Below the pieces are notes generated by a model. The model did no database searches and was not told the origin of the DNA. It worked only from the letters and a program-made list of their open reading frames with translations. DNA of 64,000 nt from Holophagae bacterium (GTDB lineage Bacteria; Acidobacteriota; Holophagae; Acanthopleuribacterales; Acanthopleuribacteraceae), in the NCBI GenBank assembly GCA_030429565.1, contig JAUIFE010000004.1:222848-286847 (forward strand), written 5' to 3'. Shown one piece after another: positions 36,225 through 44,719 of the stretch (its first letter is position 1; every line of letters starts with the position of its first letter). The position numbers and the translations under genes are program-made.

Positions 36225-38864
36225 TTACTTTTCGACATCCATGATTTTTATACGGTTTAAAAGATCGGCCATGGGGAAGGGTTTTAACAGGATTCCCTCA
36301 ATGCCGGTGGCGACCACCGTGGCCAGTTCATCGCGTTCCCGCGAGGAGGTGATGATGAGCACGTGGGCTGGGACGCATTGTGCGGCGCGTGCTTCTTTGA
36401 GAAGGGTGGTGCCGTCCATTTCCGGCATGTGCAGGTCCAAAACCAGCACGTCAAAACGCGTGTTTTTCAGCAGCGCCAAGGCGGCAAGCGGTTTGTTTTC
36501 GGTGGTGACCTGGTAGCCGGCCTTGCTCAGCACCGATCCCAATTGCTTGGTGATGTAGCGACTGTCGTCGACGATCACAATCGATCGAATAAGCGAAGCC
36601 GGATCGACAAAAGCCAAATTCAAGGCTTTGTGCGCCGCTTTGGCGATCAACGCGTTTTCGTGTTTGAGGAAACCCTCAACCCGTTCCTTGAGTTTTGGAT
36701 GGCCGATGCGGCCCGCCACCGTGGTGCCCAGAGCCGTCATTTCAGCAGCACCAATGGTCGTATCGATGAAATTAAGCACCATGGCGACCAGGCGCGGTAG
36801 GACGTCGCTGTTGGGATCGATTAAATCAGCCTTGTAAACCACATTGAGCTTGCGCATGGCCTGCACTTTGGCGTTGTGATCGGCCTTTTCATACATTTCG
36901 AGCAGTTCCACCAAAACGCGTTGTTTCTGGTCGGACTTGGCCAAGCTGAGCATTTTGGCATTGAGTTTGGCGATGACGGCGCGCAGGCGGCGTTCGTCCA
37001 GTACCGAAAAACCCGCTTTTTTGTTGTGAATCGAGCTTTGAATGTCGGTAATCCAGGCCTGGGGCTCACGTGTCGCCCAGTGTAACTTCTCGAAAAGTTG
37101 CAGCAGTTTCTCGCGAACGCGGTTGTTCTCCAAGCTGAGGATTTTGCACCACAAGGCGCGCTGCGGATAAAACATGTTTTCAAAGATGTCGACCTCCACG
37201 GCCAACAACAGCGTCATCAAGGGATCACTCATCTCGAGGAACTTTTTATCGTTCAGTCCTTCCATCATGGCGTTGATTTTTTCAAGTCGTTGCGGCCCGC
37301 CGGCGACGATCATGCAGCGCAACGCGCCCTCGCGGATGCTCATCGTATTTTGCACGCCGATAAAGGGTTCAACCGCCACACCGACCTCGGCCGAAGGAAA
37401 CTCCTCCATGGCCTTAAAAGTCTCAATGCGCAAGCTGTCCGGCAGTTTTTGTTTCAGCAACGAAGGTAAAACCGCAAACCCCTCTTGTACTTTGTACTCG
37501 CCAATCAGGCTGATTGCCTCGGAACGCAACAACAAGCTGTCATTTTGTAGCAGGGGCTCGATGAGCGCCCCGGCAAAGCCCTTTTCGCCCAGCATCATTT
37601 GTGTTTGCCGGCGGAGGGGCGTGTGCTCGTGGGAAGTGGCAACCTGCAACAGACCTTGCGGGGCGCTGTCGAAGTCGTAATGGGAAAGGGCGTTGATGAC
37701 CTTTTCCAAAATATCGTTGGGGTAATCGCCCGCGCTGTATTCCAGGAGCTTGGCTTTGGAATCGGGCGAACGGTTCCCGCTGAGCACGGCAATCAAAAGC
37801 CGGTCACGTTCCTCGCCTTCACTGGGCAACAGACCTTCCAGGCGTTCGATGAGGTTGTCGACTTTGAACTTGAGCGCAATTTGACCCATGGCCATCAGTG
37901 TGTCGCGCTGCAGGTGTTTGAGCTGTTCCAGGTACATCACCAAGGCGTTGTTCATTTTATTGATATCGGCGCGGCCCATTTTGGAACCCAATACCAGGTT
38001 CTTCCAAAAACTGGTGTTTTCGTCGGCCATCAATTTGGACTGAAACAGAAAATGGCGGTTGATCAATTCGGGCATTAACTCGGCCTTGCGCTCTTCCTTG
38101 GCGCGGAACCAAAGCGCGGTGATCTGCTCTTCGTTTTCGTGGTCCATGGCCTGGCTCATTAGGCTCAGGGTTTCGCGTTCATCGAGTTTGGCCGCTTCGG
38201 CGCGCCGCATAAATTCGCAATACAGCGCTTGCATGGCGGTTTGCTGTTTGAGTGTTTCCAGTACTTTAAAACAGGCTTCCAGCGACGATTCATCACCGAT
38301 TTCCGCCAACACGCTGATCGCTTCCAGTTGCATGTGCGTTTCGGGACTGTCCAACAGAATGTTGTTGAGGAACGGAATGTATTCTGGATCGGGCTCGCGA
38401 ATCATCGTGTTGGCCGCATACTTCATGCGTTTGTTGTTGCCCGAAACGAATTCGTCCATGTAAAAAGCTTCGCGGAAAATACCGCGAAAACGGCCGATAA
38501 TGCGCTGGAAGGTCGTTTTGAGATCGGGGTGCAGGTGTGGCTCGAGGTCCTCCAGCGCGCGCAACGCTTCCTTCTGTTTGAAATTGCCAAACAGGGTAAT
38601 CATCGACTTGGCGTACAAGGTGTTGCGCTCTTCGCGAATGCGCTCGGCAAAAAGGGGAATCAGGTCGGTGGCGCCGTCTTCAATCAAATACGACAGGATT
38701 TTGAGGCGCACCTTGCCTTCGACCTGGCGCAGTAACTCGCCGATTTCCTCCAGCGCCGTTTCACGGAAGTCACTGAGGATTTTGGCGATCAGCAGTTGGA
38801 GCGTTTGGTCTTCGCCCTGCTTGATCAACTCCAGTAATTTTTGACTGAGAGAGCCTGCTTCCAT
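36225..38864 (-). CDS. HEAT-repeat protein with a C-terminal receiver domain
   Basis: 879 residues from the ATG at 38864. The frame stays open to a TTG at 38981 but that stretch has no SD and looks unstructured. Residues 1-740 are an all-helical array of HEAT-like repeats with phrases such as AISVLAEIGDESSLEACFKVL and EAISLIGEYKVQEGFAVLPSL. A REC domain closes the chain (about 754-876): VIVDDSRY, phospho-Asp in VLVLDLHMPEMDG and Lys in ILLKPF. A large scaffold under phosphorylation control is implied. There is no signal peptide or membrane helix. No kinase is adjacent. It is divergent from the GspF operon. Confidence 0.9.
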   Translation of the reverse strand: MEAGSLSQKLLELIKQGEDQTLQLLIAKILSDFRETALEEIGELLRQVEGKVRLKILSYLIEDGATDLIPLFAERIREERNTLYAKSMITLFGNFKQKEALRALEDLEPHLHPDLKTTFQRIIGRFRGIFREAFYMDEFVSGNNKRMKYAANTMIREPDPEYIPFLNNILLDSPETHMQLEAISVLAEIGDESSLEACFKVLETLKQQTAMQALYCEFMRRAEAAKLDERETLSLMSQAMDHENEEQITALWFRAKEERKAELMPELINRHFLFQSKLMADENTSFWKNLVLGSKMGRADINKMNNALVMYLEQLKHLQRDTLMAMGQIALKFKVDNLIERLEGLLPSEGEERDRLLIAVLSGNRSPDSKAKLLEYSAGDYPNDILEKVINALSHYDFDSAPQGLLQVATSHEHTPLRRQTQMMLGEKGFAGALIEPLLQNDSLLLRSEAISLIGEYKVQEGFAVLPSLLKQKLPDSLRIETFKAMEEFPSAEVGVAVEPFIGVQNTMSIREGALRCMIVAGGPQRLEKINAMMEGLNDKKFLEMSDPLMTLLLAVEVDIFENMFYPQRALWCKILSLENNRVREKLLQLFEKLHWATREPQAWITDIQSSIHNKKAGFSVLDERRLRAVIAKLNAKMLSLAKSDQKQRVLVELLEMYEKADHNAKVQAMRKLNVVYKADLIDPNSDVLPRLVAMVLNFIDTTIGAAEMTALGTTVAGRIGHPKLKERVEGFLKHENALIAKAAHKALNLAFVDPASLIRSIVIVDDSRYITKQLGSVLSKAGYQVTTENKPLAALALLKNTRFDVLVLDLHMPEMDGTTLLKEARAAQCVPAHVLIITSSRERDELATVVATGIEGILLKPFPMADLLNRIKIMDVEK

Positions 38865-39242
38865 GGTGGTTAGCGGTCCTGGCGATCCGGTGTTGTGCGG
38901 CAAGGCGGCGACTGACGGCGGTGCTTTTACCGGGGTCGATACAAAGAACGGGTGGATAAGCGGGCTCGATTGGCCCGACAAGGGTTAGGATGCTTGGTAT
39001 CACTTGCTTTACCTATCGTTGTTTGGTGCAAATGGTTTAATCCTTTCGCAATTTTCTTGTGGAAACCATTAAAAGAGGGGACGGTGTTTTAGCGCGAGCG
39101 GTGTTATCTTCATCAGACCCTGTACCGGTTGAATCGATTGCGTCCTTGCCCCGAACCTGGTTTATTGGAAGCGGTACGCCGTCGTGTGCCTCGTGCGCAT
39201 GCAGACGGTTGGCAAAAATAGGCGGAATTCAAAGGCGAACCA
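38865..39242. other. Divergent intergenic region between HEAT-REC and the pilin-like operon
   Basis: About 380 bases. An AT-rich stretch (39000-39075) probably holds the promoters of both flanking transcription units, but no hexamer pair can be fixed. The GspF ATG is preceded by AAAGGCGA. No gene was found. Confidence 0.4.
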
Positions 39243-40421
39243 ATGCCCTTTGTGCGTTTTCGCGCGCTTGATCAACAGGGGCGCACCCAATCTGGATACA
39301 GTTTCACCCGTGGCGAGGAAGCATTGCGCCGTCGCTTGCGCCGTCAGGGCCGCATGTTGGTGACCGTGGAAGCGCTCGGTCCAGCCGGTCGGCTGGGCTT
39401 GTTGCAAAAAGAACGGCTTTTTGATGAACTGGCCGCCTTGCTCGAAGCCGACTTACCGCTGGTTGAAGCGCTGCGGTTGGTTTCCCGTGAGCACCCCGCC
39501 GAGGATGCCGTCATCCGCCATTGGCTGCAGGGCATTGAGGCCGGTTTGCCGCTTTCGCGCTGTGCCGCCGAAATGCGTGCTACCGCCGACCCGCTGATCG
39601 TGAAAATGCTTGAGGTTGGCGAGACTTCCGGCGAGCTCGCCGCCGGCGTGCGTCAAATCGCCCGTTATTTCGCCGTGCTGAATCGGATCCGCACCCGTGT
39701 GACCACCGCCCTGATGTACCCGACGCTGGTGTTGTTGGTGACCGGCGTCGCCGTTGTCGTACTCACCACCTACGTCATTCCCATGTTTTTGGCCATGTTT
39801 GCCCGTTACCAGTTGAGCCTGCCGTGGATGACCTTGGTTTTAATTGCCGTTAGCGATTTTCTTGCCGACTGGGGTTTGCTCGGGGCCGCCGTCGGCGCGG
39901 GCGCGGTGTTTTGGGCCAAACGCGCCGGTTGGTTTCGCGGACCTAGGTGGTTCCGCTTCCTTGACTGGATTCCCGTTGTCGGTCCCTTCCTCGCCTTGCT
40001 GCGGCGGCTGACAATCACCCAAAGCATGGCCAATTTGCTGCGTGCCGAGGTTCGCGTTCACGACGCCGTCGCGTTGTTGGTCGGCTTGGTACGGGACCCG
40101 CGCGTCGACGCCCAGCTCAGCCAAATTGCGCGCCGGGTGACCAAAGGCGAGGCGTTATCGGTGGCCCTTGCCGACGGGAATTTACTCGACGCACGCGAGT
40201 GCCGACTGATTCGCATCGGCGAAGAATCAGGTCGGCTGGCCGATCAGTTGGCGTTTATCGCCAAGCAGCACGAAGAACGGCTCGAGCGCCTGCTCAACCG
40301 TTTCACCGCCTTATTTGAACCTGTCTTAATTGTATTTTTGGCGCTGTTTATCGGTTTCATTTTGACCGCTTTGTATTTGCCGCTTTTCGACATTCTCGGC
40401 GGCAGCGGACTGCGCCGATGA
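39243..40421 (+). CDS. GspF/PilC-family inner-membrane platform protein
   Basis: 392 residues, the usual GspF length. Two T2SSF domains (about 60-180 and 270-390) share 'E-x-G-E-x-S-G-x-L' motifs (MLEVGETSGELA, IRIGEESGRLA). Hydrophobic segments lie at about 155-180, 205-225 and 360-385. GspF is the inner-membrane platform of type II secretion and type IV pili. It starts an operon of four genes that overlap by ATGA or GTGA. Neither an assembly ATPase nor a secretin is encoded in the window, so the rest of the machine must lie elsewhere. Confidence 0.92.
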   Translation: MPFVRFRALDQQGRTQSGYSFTRGEEALRRRLRRQGRMLVTVEALGPAGRLGLLQKERLFDELAALLEADLPLVEALRLVSREHPAEDAVIRHWLQGIEAGLPLSRCAAEMRATADPLIVKMLEVGETSGELAAGVRQIARYFAVLNRIRTRVTTALMYPTLVLLVTGVAVVVLTTYVIPMFLAMFARYQLSLPWMTLVLIAVSDFLADWGLLGAAVGAGAVFWAKRAGWFRGPRWFRFLDWIPVVGPFLALLRRLTITQSMANLLRAEVRVHDAVALLVGLVRDPRVDAQLSQIARRVTKGEALSVALADGNLLDARECRLIRIGEESGRLADQLAFIAKQHEERLERLLNRFTALFEPVLIVFLALFIGFILTALYLPLFDILGGSGLRR

Positions 40422-40864
40422 AACGTGTTCCGCCAACCCCGAAACGTGGTTTCACCCTACTGGAATTGCAGGCCGCCCTGTACCTCGGTTTGGTTATTTC
40501 ATCGCTGGCCGCCCTCTTACTTTTTTACGAATGGGAACGCCAGGTTCGCGTGCAGGAGGAGAGCCGCCTTCAGGCTGCCGTACAAAGCGCCGACGCCACC
40601 TTGCAATGGGCCTTGCTGACCACCCATCACGGTGAACTTTCGCCACAACGGCTGAGCTGCGAGGGCGACGAAGACGGTTGGTCGTTTGATCAACGCGGCA
40701 TCTTTTGCGGCGGCAAAAACCTCAATCAAGCCTTTGTAGCGTATTCTTTTTCTAACTTTAAAATCGAAAACAATGACTTATTATGTGATTTAGAGGTGCA
40801 ATTGGCCGAACGCCGTCGCCAAGTGACTTTGCGTTATCGGGTACCGCCCTGGTGGACGCCGTGA
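40418..40864 (+). CDS. Minor pseudopilin (prepilin-type N-terminus)
   Basis: 148 residues, overlapping the gspF stop by ATGA. A prepilin peptidase site KRG|FTLLELQ is followed by a hydrophobic helix (AALYLGLVISSLAALLLFY). The globular part is small, with a Cys pair (about 86-97). Glu at +5 after the cut is present, as needed for assembly. It may be a minor pseudopilin of the GspH-J type or a type IV minor pilin. The next gene overlaps its end. Confidence 0.82.
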   Translation: MKRVPPTPKRGFTLLELQAALYLGLVISSLAALLLFYEWERQVRVQEESRLQAAVQSADATLQWALLTTHHGELSPQRLSCEGDEDGWSFDQRGIFCGGKNLNQAFVAYSFSNFKIENNDLLCDLEVQLAERRRQVTLRYRVPPWWTP

Positions 40865-42114
40865 AACGCGGGTTTGCCTACGCGCTCTGCTTGGCGGTTT
40901 TGCTGGCGCTGACCCTGTTAACCACCATGTTGTTGTGGCGTTTCGAGCACCAGAGCGACGTCGAATACGGCTGGTGGTGTCACGAGCAAGCGGCGCTTAA
41001 TTGCCAGGGCGCTGTCAACGCTTTTTTGAGTGGCGTGAATGCGGCCGCGCCGACAACCGAAGGTACTTTTGACTTTGTGGAAGGCATTGGTTTTCGCTAT
41101 AGGGCCGTTCCGTTTGGCGCGTTCTGGCTGTTGCGCAGCGATGGTTACACTGACGGGCGTACGGCGGTGGCCTGGCAGCTTGTCGGTGCCGCTTGGCCCG
41201 AAGGCCCGGCGCTCCAGGTTGATCAGCCCTTGTCGCAGTTGACGATTGGTGAGAATGCCGCCGTCGCCGGTCGTCTGGCTGTGCGTGATATCGGTCGTGA
41301 CGGCCGCCATCCGCTTTATCACCGTGCCGAACAGCGCCCGTTTGACGACATTGATCCGCGTGTCTTGCAACAACACTTGCGCGACCAGTTCACGCCCGAG
41401 TGGCGGGCCCAACTCAACGCATTGGTGCCCGACGTGCAATGGCTTGAGGGTGGCCGCGCATGGGACACCGCCACCGCCTTTGCCGAGGCAGGCGAGGCGC
41501 CTGAACCGGGATTAACCGTTGTCATTTTGGAGGATGGCGCCGTCGTTCGCGGCGATTGGCAAGGTCGTCGGCCGCTGCTGCTGTTGGCCCGTGGCGGCGT
41601 CATTTTCGAACACCGTGTCACCCTGCAGCGCACTTGGATTAATGCCTTGGGAACCGTACGCTGGCGGGGCGGGCTAACCGGCCGTGAGCTTCATGTCAGC
41701 GCCGAATCGGTGACCCTTGTCGGTGCGGTCGACGCCCAGGCTTCGAGCCTGTTGGCGATACCGGTGCCACGGGACAGCCGCCGCCCGGCCGTTTTGAGTT
41801 TGGTGGGCTCTGGTCGCTTTGAAGGGGCCTTGGCGGCATTTCCAAATCGACTCGGTTCGGGTGAAAACCGCGTGTTGGTGCAGGTTGGTGGGCGCCTCGA
41901 TACCGTCGGCTGGCTGTGGTCGGGCGGCGATTTGCAAATTCAGGGGCGTCACCGCGGTGTCGTGATCGGCCGTCGTTGGGTTTTGGCCAAAAGCGGCAGC
42001 ACTTTCGAAGGCCGTTTCGAAAATGTGCAGCTACACGCGGCCGGTGCTTTGTGGTCGCCCTGGTTGGGTCGGCGCGATGTCGGCCGGGTGAAATCCCATT
42101 GGCGGTTGCGATGA
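40861..42114 (+). CDS. Hypothetical pilus-tip-like membrane-anchored protein (PilX/GspK-like position)
   Basis: 417 residues from GTG 40861, which overlaps the pseudopilin stop as GTGA; a GTG at 40852 is also in frame. The N-terminus (VKRGFAYALCLAVLLALTLL) is pilin-like in charge and hydrophobic helix but has no FTLLE motif. The bulk is exported, with a beta-rich C-terminal half (about 200-400) that repeats short strands, resembling a parallel beta-helix. Its position among minor pilins fits a PilX or GspK-like tip subunit, but this is inference. No homology was recognised. Confidence 0.75.
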   Translation: MKRGFAYALCLAVLLALTLLTTMLLWRFEHQSDVEYGWWCHEQAALNCQGAVNAFLSGVNAAAPTTEGTFDFVEGIGFRYRAVPFGAFWLLRSDGYTDGRTAVAWQLVGAAWPEGPALQVDQPLSQLTIGENAAVAGRLAVRDIGRDGRHPLYHRAEQRPFDDIDPRVLQQHLRDQFTPEWRAQLNALVPDVQWLEGGRAWDTATAFAEAGEAPEPGLTVVILEDGAVVRGDWQGRRPLLLLARGGVIFEHRVTLQRTWINALGTVRWRGGLTGRELHVSAESVTLVGAVDAQASSLLAIPVPRDSRRPAVLSLVGSGRFEGALAAFPNRLGSGENRVLVQVGGRLDTVGWLWSGGDLQIQGRHRGVVIGRRWVLAKSGSTFEGRFENVQLHAAGALWSPWLGRRDVGRVKSHWRLR

Positions 42115-42428
42115 AACGATCATTTGCGTTGCTGGACGTGCTTGGTGCGCTCGTGTTGATCCTACTGGCGATTGGTGTCGTTTTTCGGTTTAACCACCAA
42201 ATTGAAAAACACCTGTATCGCGACGGCGAAACGCGCAATCGTTTGCGTCATGCCGCCTGGGCCTTGAGTTACGGCGATGCGCCGCCGGCGCAAAGTTTCG
42301 GGACGGCAACCCGTCGCGGTGACCGACAGTGGGTGCTGCGGCGTGGCGATTTCCAGTATTACGTGTATGCGCCGCGCCTGGTGCCTGCGGCCTGGCAATC
42401 AGCGGCCGAAGGTGAAAAAGCGCCCTAG
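42111..42428 (+). CDS. Small degenerate pseudopilin-like protein
   Basis: 105 residues, start overlapping the previous stop by ATGA. The start KRS|FALLDVLGALVLILLAIGVVF aligns with prepilins, but the -1 residue is Ser rather than Gly and +5 is Asp rather than Glu. Those changes would reduce cleavage by a standard prepilin peptidase. The remaining 70 residues are small and basic/aromatic. It ends the four-gene operon. Confidence 0.75.
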   Translation: MKRSFALLDVLGALVLILLAIGVVFRFNHQIEKHLYRDGETRNRLRHAAWALSYGDAPPAQSFGTATRRGDRQWVLRRGDFQYYVYAPRLVPAAWQSAAEGEKAP

Positions 42429-42564
42429 CAGGACTTTGTTAGGTTGATCGCGTCAGATTGATGTCCTCGCCTGATTTGCGTTCTGATCCAGCTTAAGTGT
42501 AATCTTTCTATCTCATTGTTCGCGGGGGGTCCTGACGACACCGTGATTCGCCCACAGGAGGACC

Positions 42565-42684
42565 ATGGTGAATCTGGTGGGAGTGGTGGTGGACTCACTT
42601 GCCCTGAAGGAAAGGTCAAGCGAACCTACCCCGGCAAAATGCAACGCCTATGGGATTTTGACGGTTGCCAAAAACGAACTCTAG
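42565..42684 (+). CDS. 39-residue small ORF with a perfect ribosome binding site
   Basis: ATG at 42565 is preceded by AGGAGG five bases upstream. It reads 39 residues: a hydrophobic first part (MVNLVGVVVDSLAL), then a charged stretch with KERSSEPTPAKCN, and ends at TAG 42684. There is no known family. It lies in the gap before the AT-rich propeller gene and is followed by a hairpin. It could be a leader peptide or a small protein. The strong SD is the main evidence; no other gene in the gap explains it. Confidence 0.45.
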   Translation: MVNLVGVVVDSLALKERSSEPTPAKCNAYGILTVAKNEL

Positions 42685-42766
42685 CTCGAAACTGTACGCT
42701 TACAGTTTGTGAGGATAAATAGCCGGCCACAGGATCGCGAATCTTATCCCCCCTATTTTTCTCAAG

Positions 42767-42791
42767 CCAGGTGAAAATTACCTGGGCTTTT
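42767..42791 (+). terminator. Hairpin ahead of the AT-rich propeller gene
   Basis: CCAGGT (42767-42772) pairs with ACCTGG (42780-42785) across a 7-base loop, followed by GCTTTTC. It is either a weak terminator for the small ORF or an attenuator just before the SD of the next gene. Confidence 0.45.
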
Positions 42792-42807
42792 CGAATGGAG
42801 AAGTCTT

Positions 42808-43752
42808 ATGATTTTACTTTATTGGATCCTTTTGATGGGGCCCCAGGCCGAACTAAAGCTCGAAACGAATGATTTCTATCCTATTTATGGTGTTGTTCCT
42901 TATAATAATTCGTTTTTAGTGCCCCATTTGGGCATTCGAGCAAACCACTTTCACTCATTTTCTAAAGAAGGGAAATGGCAAAACGTTTTCGGTCAGACGG
43001 GGCAAGGCCCGGGCGATTTTGACGGCGCTTTAATGCCAAACTTCGATGAAATAGGTCAACAATGGTATATTATTGATCTATTTAGAAGCCAAATGAAAAC
43101 GTTTGACATCAACGGCAAATATATCAAAACACAAAACATACCTCCTGGCTTACATTTTGCCGAGGAAGGTGTTTTAAGCAAGACCAAGCACGGGTTCATT
43201 TTTCTAACAGATTTATATAAAGAAGAATTTTTGTTAGTCGAGACAGATGAAAATCTAAACATTAAGAAGGTCGCTCATCGTGTATTCGATCCCCGTGTGC
43301 CTGCATTGGATAGCCAGGCTTACCGGGGATTCTTACTGGAGTATGAAGGCAGGCTATTTGTACTTGAAAGCCTGAGTCCCAGTTGGACAATCTACGACAA
43401 GAGTCTCAACAAAATCAAAGAAGTAAGAATCAAAATTCCATACTGGGAACAGGCCGACCTTGATGAAGTCAAGCAAATTAGCTACGAGGACTTCAAACTT
43501 GAACACCATTTTGATCTTTATTCGGAGATTCGGTACGCGCAAATTGTAGCGGGGAAAATGCTATTAGGGGTCAGACGACCCGAAAAAACAGGATACACTT
43601 ATTACACTTTCGAATTATCTGGAACCTCTACCAGCGACCCTTTTGACTCAACTCGTCAACTAATTGGCGCAACGGAAGATAAAGCCATTTTCACCGATCC
43701 CGACTCCGATTATATGAGTGTTTTTTTTATACCGGTACTAAAGAAGGAGTAA
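42808..43752 (+). CDS. Six-bladed beta-propeller-like protein, AT-rich gene
   Basis: 314 residues. A short hydrophobic start (ILLYWILLMG) may be a minimal signal peptide. The middle shows repeated propeller-like strands (VFGQTGQGPGDFDGALMPNF, YIIDLFRSQMKTFDINGKYIK), of the sort seen in BF3353-type six-bladed propellers of Bacteroidetes and Acidobacteria. Codon use and base content are plainly more AT-rich than the neighbours, suggesting recent acquisition. An SD (GGAG) precedes the ATG. It may bind a ligand or be a lineage-specific surface protein; function is unknown. Confidence 0.8.
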   Translation: MILLYWILLMGPQAELKLETNDFYPIYGVVPYNNSFLVPHLGIRANHFHSFSKEGKWQNVFGQTGQGPGDFDGALMPNFDEIGQQWYIIDLFRSQMKTFDINGKYIKTQNIPPGLHFAEEGVLSKTKHGFIFLTDLYKEEFLLVETDENLNIKKVAHRVFDPRVPALDSQAYRGFLLEYEGRLFVLESLSPSWTIYDKSLNKIKEVRIKIPYWEQADLDEVKQISYEDFKLEHHFDLYSEIRYAQIVAGKMLLGVRRPEKTGYTYYTFELSGTSTSDPFDSTRQLIGATEDKAIFTDPDSDYMSVFFIPVLKKE

Positions 43753-43965
43753 CCTACAATCGGTAACTCAGACCTAAACGAAGCGATTCTCGGCGGCGAA
43801 CTCGCTCAACCTATTGGGCTGTAAAGTCTCCTGAAAATGCTCGCCGTACTTGCCGGTACGCCTCCGCTTTTCCCAACACGTTTCGCACTAACGCTTGACA
43901 CCGGAAACGTCAAAACTTGCAAGATTACATCCACCCGTATCGCACACTATAGATGTAAAAGCGCC
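43753..43965. other. Non-coding gap with several short inverted repeats
   Basis: About 210 bases between the AT-rich propeller gene and DUF99, on neither of which it can be read as coding. Short hairpins occur: GCGA..TCGC near 43784-43806, CGTAC/GTACG near 43846-43861, and TTGAC/GTCAA near 43896-43914. No T-run terminator or promoter pair is clear. It may be an intergenic repeat or the scar of an insertion. Confidence 0.35.
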
Positions 43966-44553
43966 CTAGGCGCGTTTGCCGCTTTCGCCGGTTTTCACCG
44001 CGCCCCCGATTAAATGTGCCAGGCGCAGCGCTTCAGGGACCTTGCCGACATCGGTTAGCTTTGCCAATACCCGGGCTGCAATCGCCGGCGCGCAGCCTTG
44101 TACCTGGAAATAAAACGGATCTTCATGGTGAATCGGGCCGGCGTTGCGAATGAGCCGGCGCCGACGTTCGGCATCGTCGAAATGGTCTAGCGCGGCCATG
44201 ACACGGGCCAAGTCCGGTTGTTTGCGCATGACCGCGATACAAGGGCGGGCCAGGGATTGCGCCATAAGTGCTAGGTCAATGACGTTAAAACCGCCCATGG
44301 CGATGCCGTCGAGCAGGACGACGTGAAGCTGATCGTGAAATTTGCTGCGTTGTATGGTCTCGAGTAGCACGCGCGTGGCGTCGTCACCGTCTTTGGTGAT
44401 TTCGCCCCACAGCAAACCTTCCATGCGCGTGGTTTCGCAAACCACGCCCGCAAAATGGACCGGTGTACCGCGTTGGTGTTGAAAAGGGGCGTCGTCGAGG
44501 CCGAGCACGCGTATGTGTTTGGGGCGTTCGAGTAAGGTGGCAAGGTCTTTCAA
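43966..44553 (-). CDS. DUF99 family protein (endonuclease V-like fold)
   Basis: 195 residues from a TTG with GGAGAG six bases upstream; the first in-frame ATG lies inside the conserved domain, so the TTG is needed. The DUF99 signature is clear: HIRVLGLDDAPF, 'DGDDATRVLLETI', VLLDGIAMGGFNVIDL and PCIAVMRKQPDL. These proteins share an RNase H/endonuclease V-like fold and are mostly archaeal, with unknown substrate. The Asp pair LDD and the D in LLDG correspond to the acidic site of the fold. It is divergent from the universal stress protein gene. Confidence 0.9.
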   Translation of the reverse strand: MKDLATLLERPKHIRVLGLDDAPFQHQRGTPVHFAGVVCETTRMEGLLWGEITKDGDDATRVLLETIQRSKFHDQLHVVLLDGIAMGGFNVIDLALMAQSLARPCIAVMRKQPDLARVMAALDHFDDAERRRRLIRNAGPIHHEDPFYFQVQGCAPAIAARVLAKLTDVGKVPEALRLAHLIGGAVKTGESGKRA

Positions 44554-44719
44554 GGTTGCTCTCCAAAGGCGACGCTGATTGCGCGTCCGGCTTCCGTGTG
44601 CTGAACAGTTGCATCAAAACCGATTTTCTATCATGCTTACGCTAAACCAACAAATTTTCTGCAGTTACGGCGACGGCGAGCCCGATTGCGGCGTCCGGCG
44701 CGGCGGCAAGGAGAACCCG

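Noticed and set aside
42516..42722. 68-codon plus-strand frame in the gap before the AT-rich gene
   Set aside because: It has no SD. A different frame with a perfect SD (42565-42684) explains the region better.
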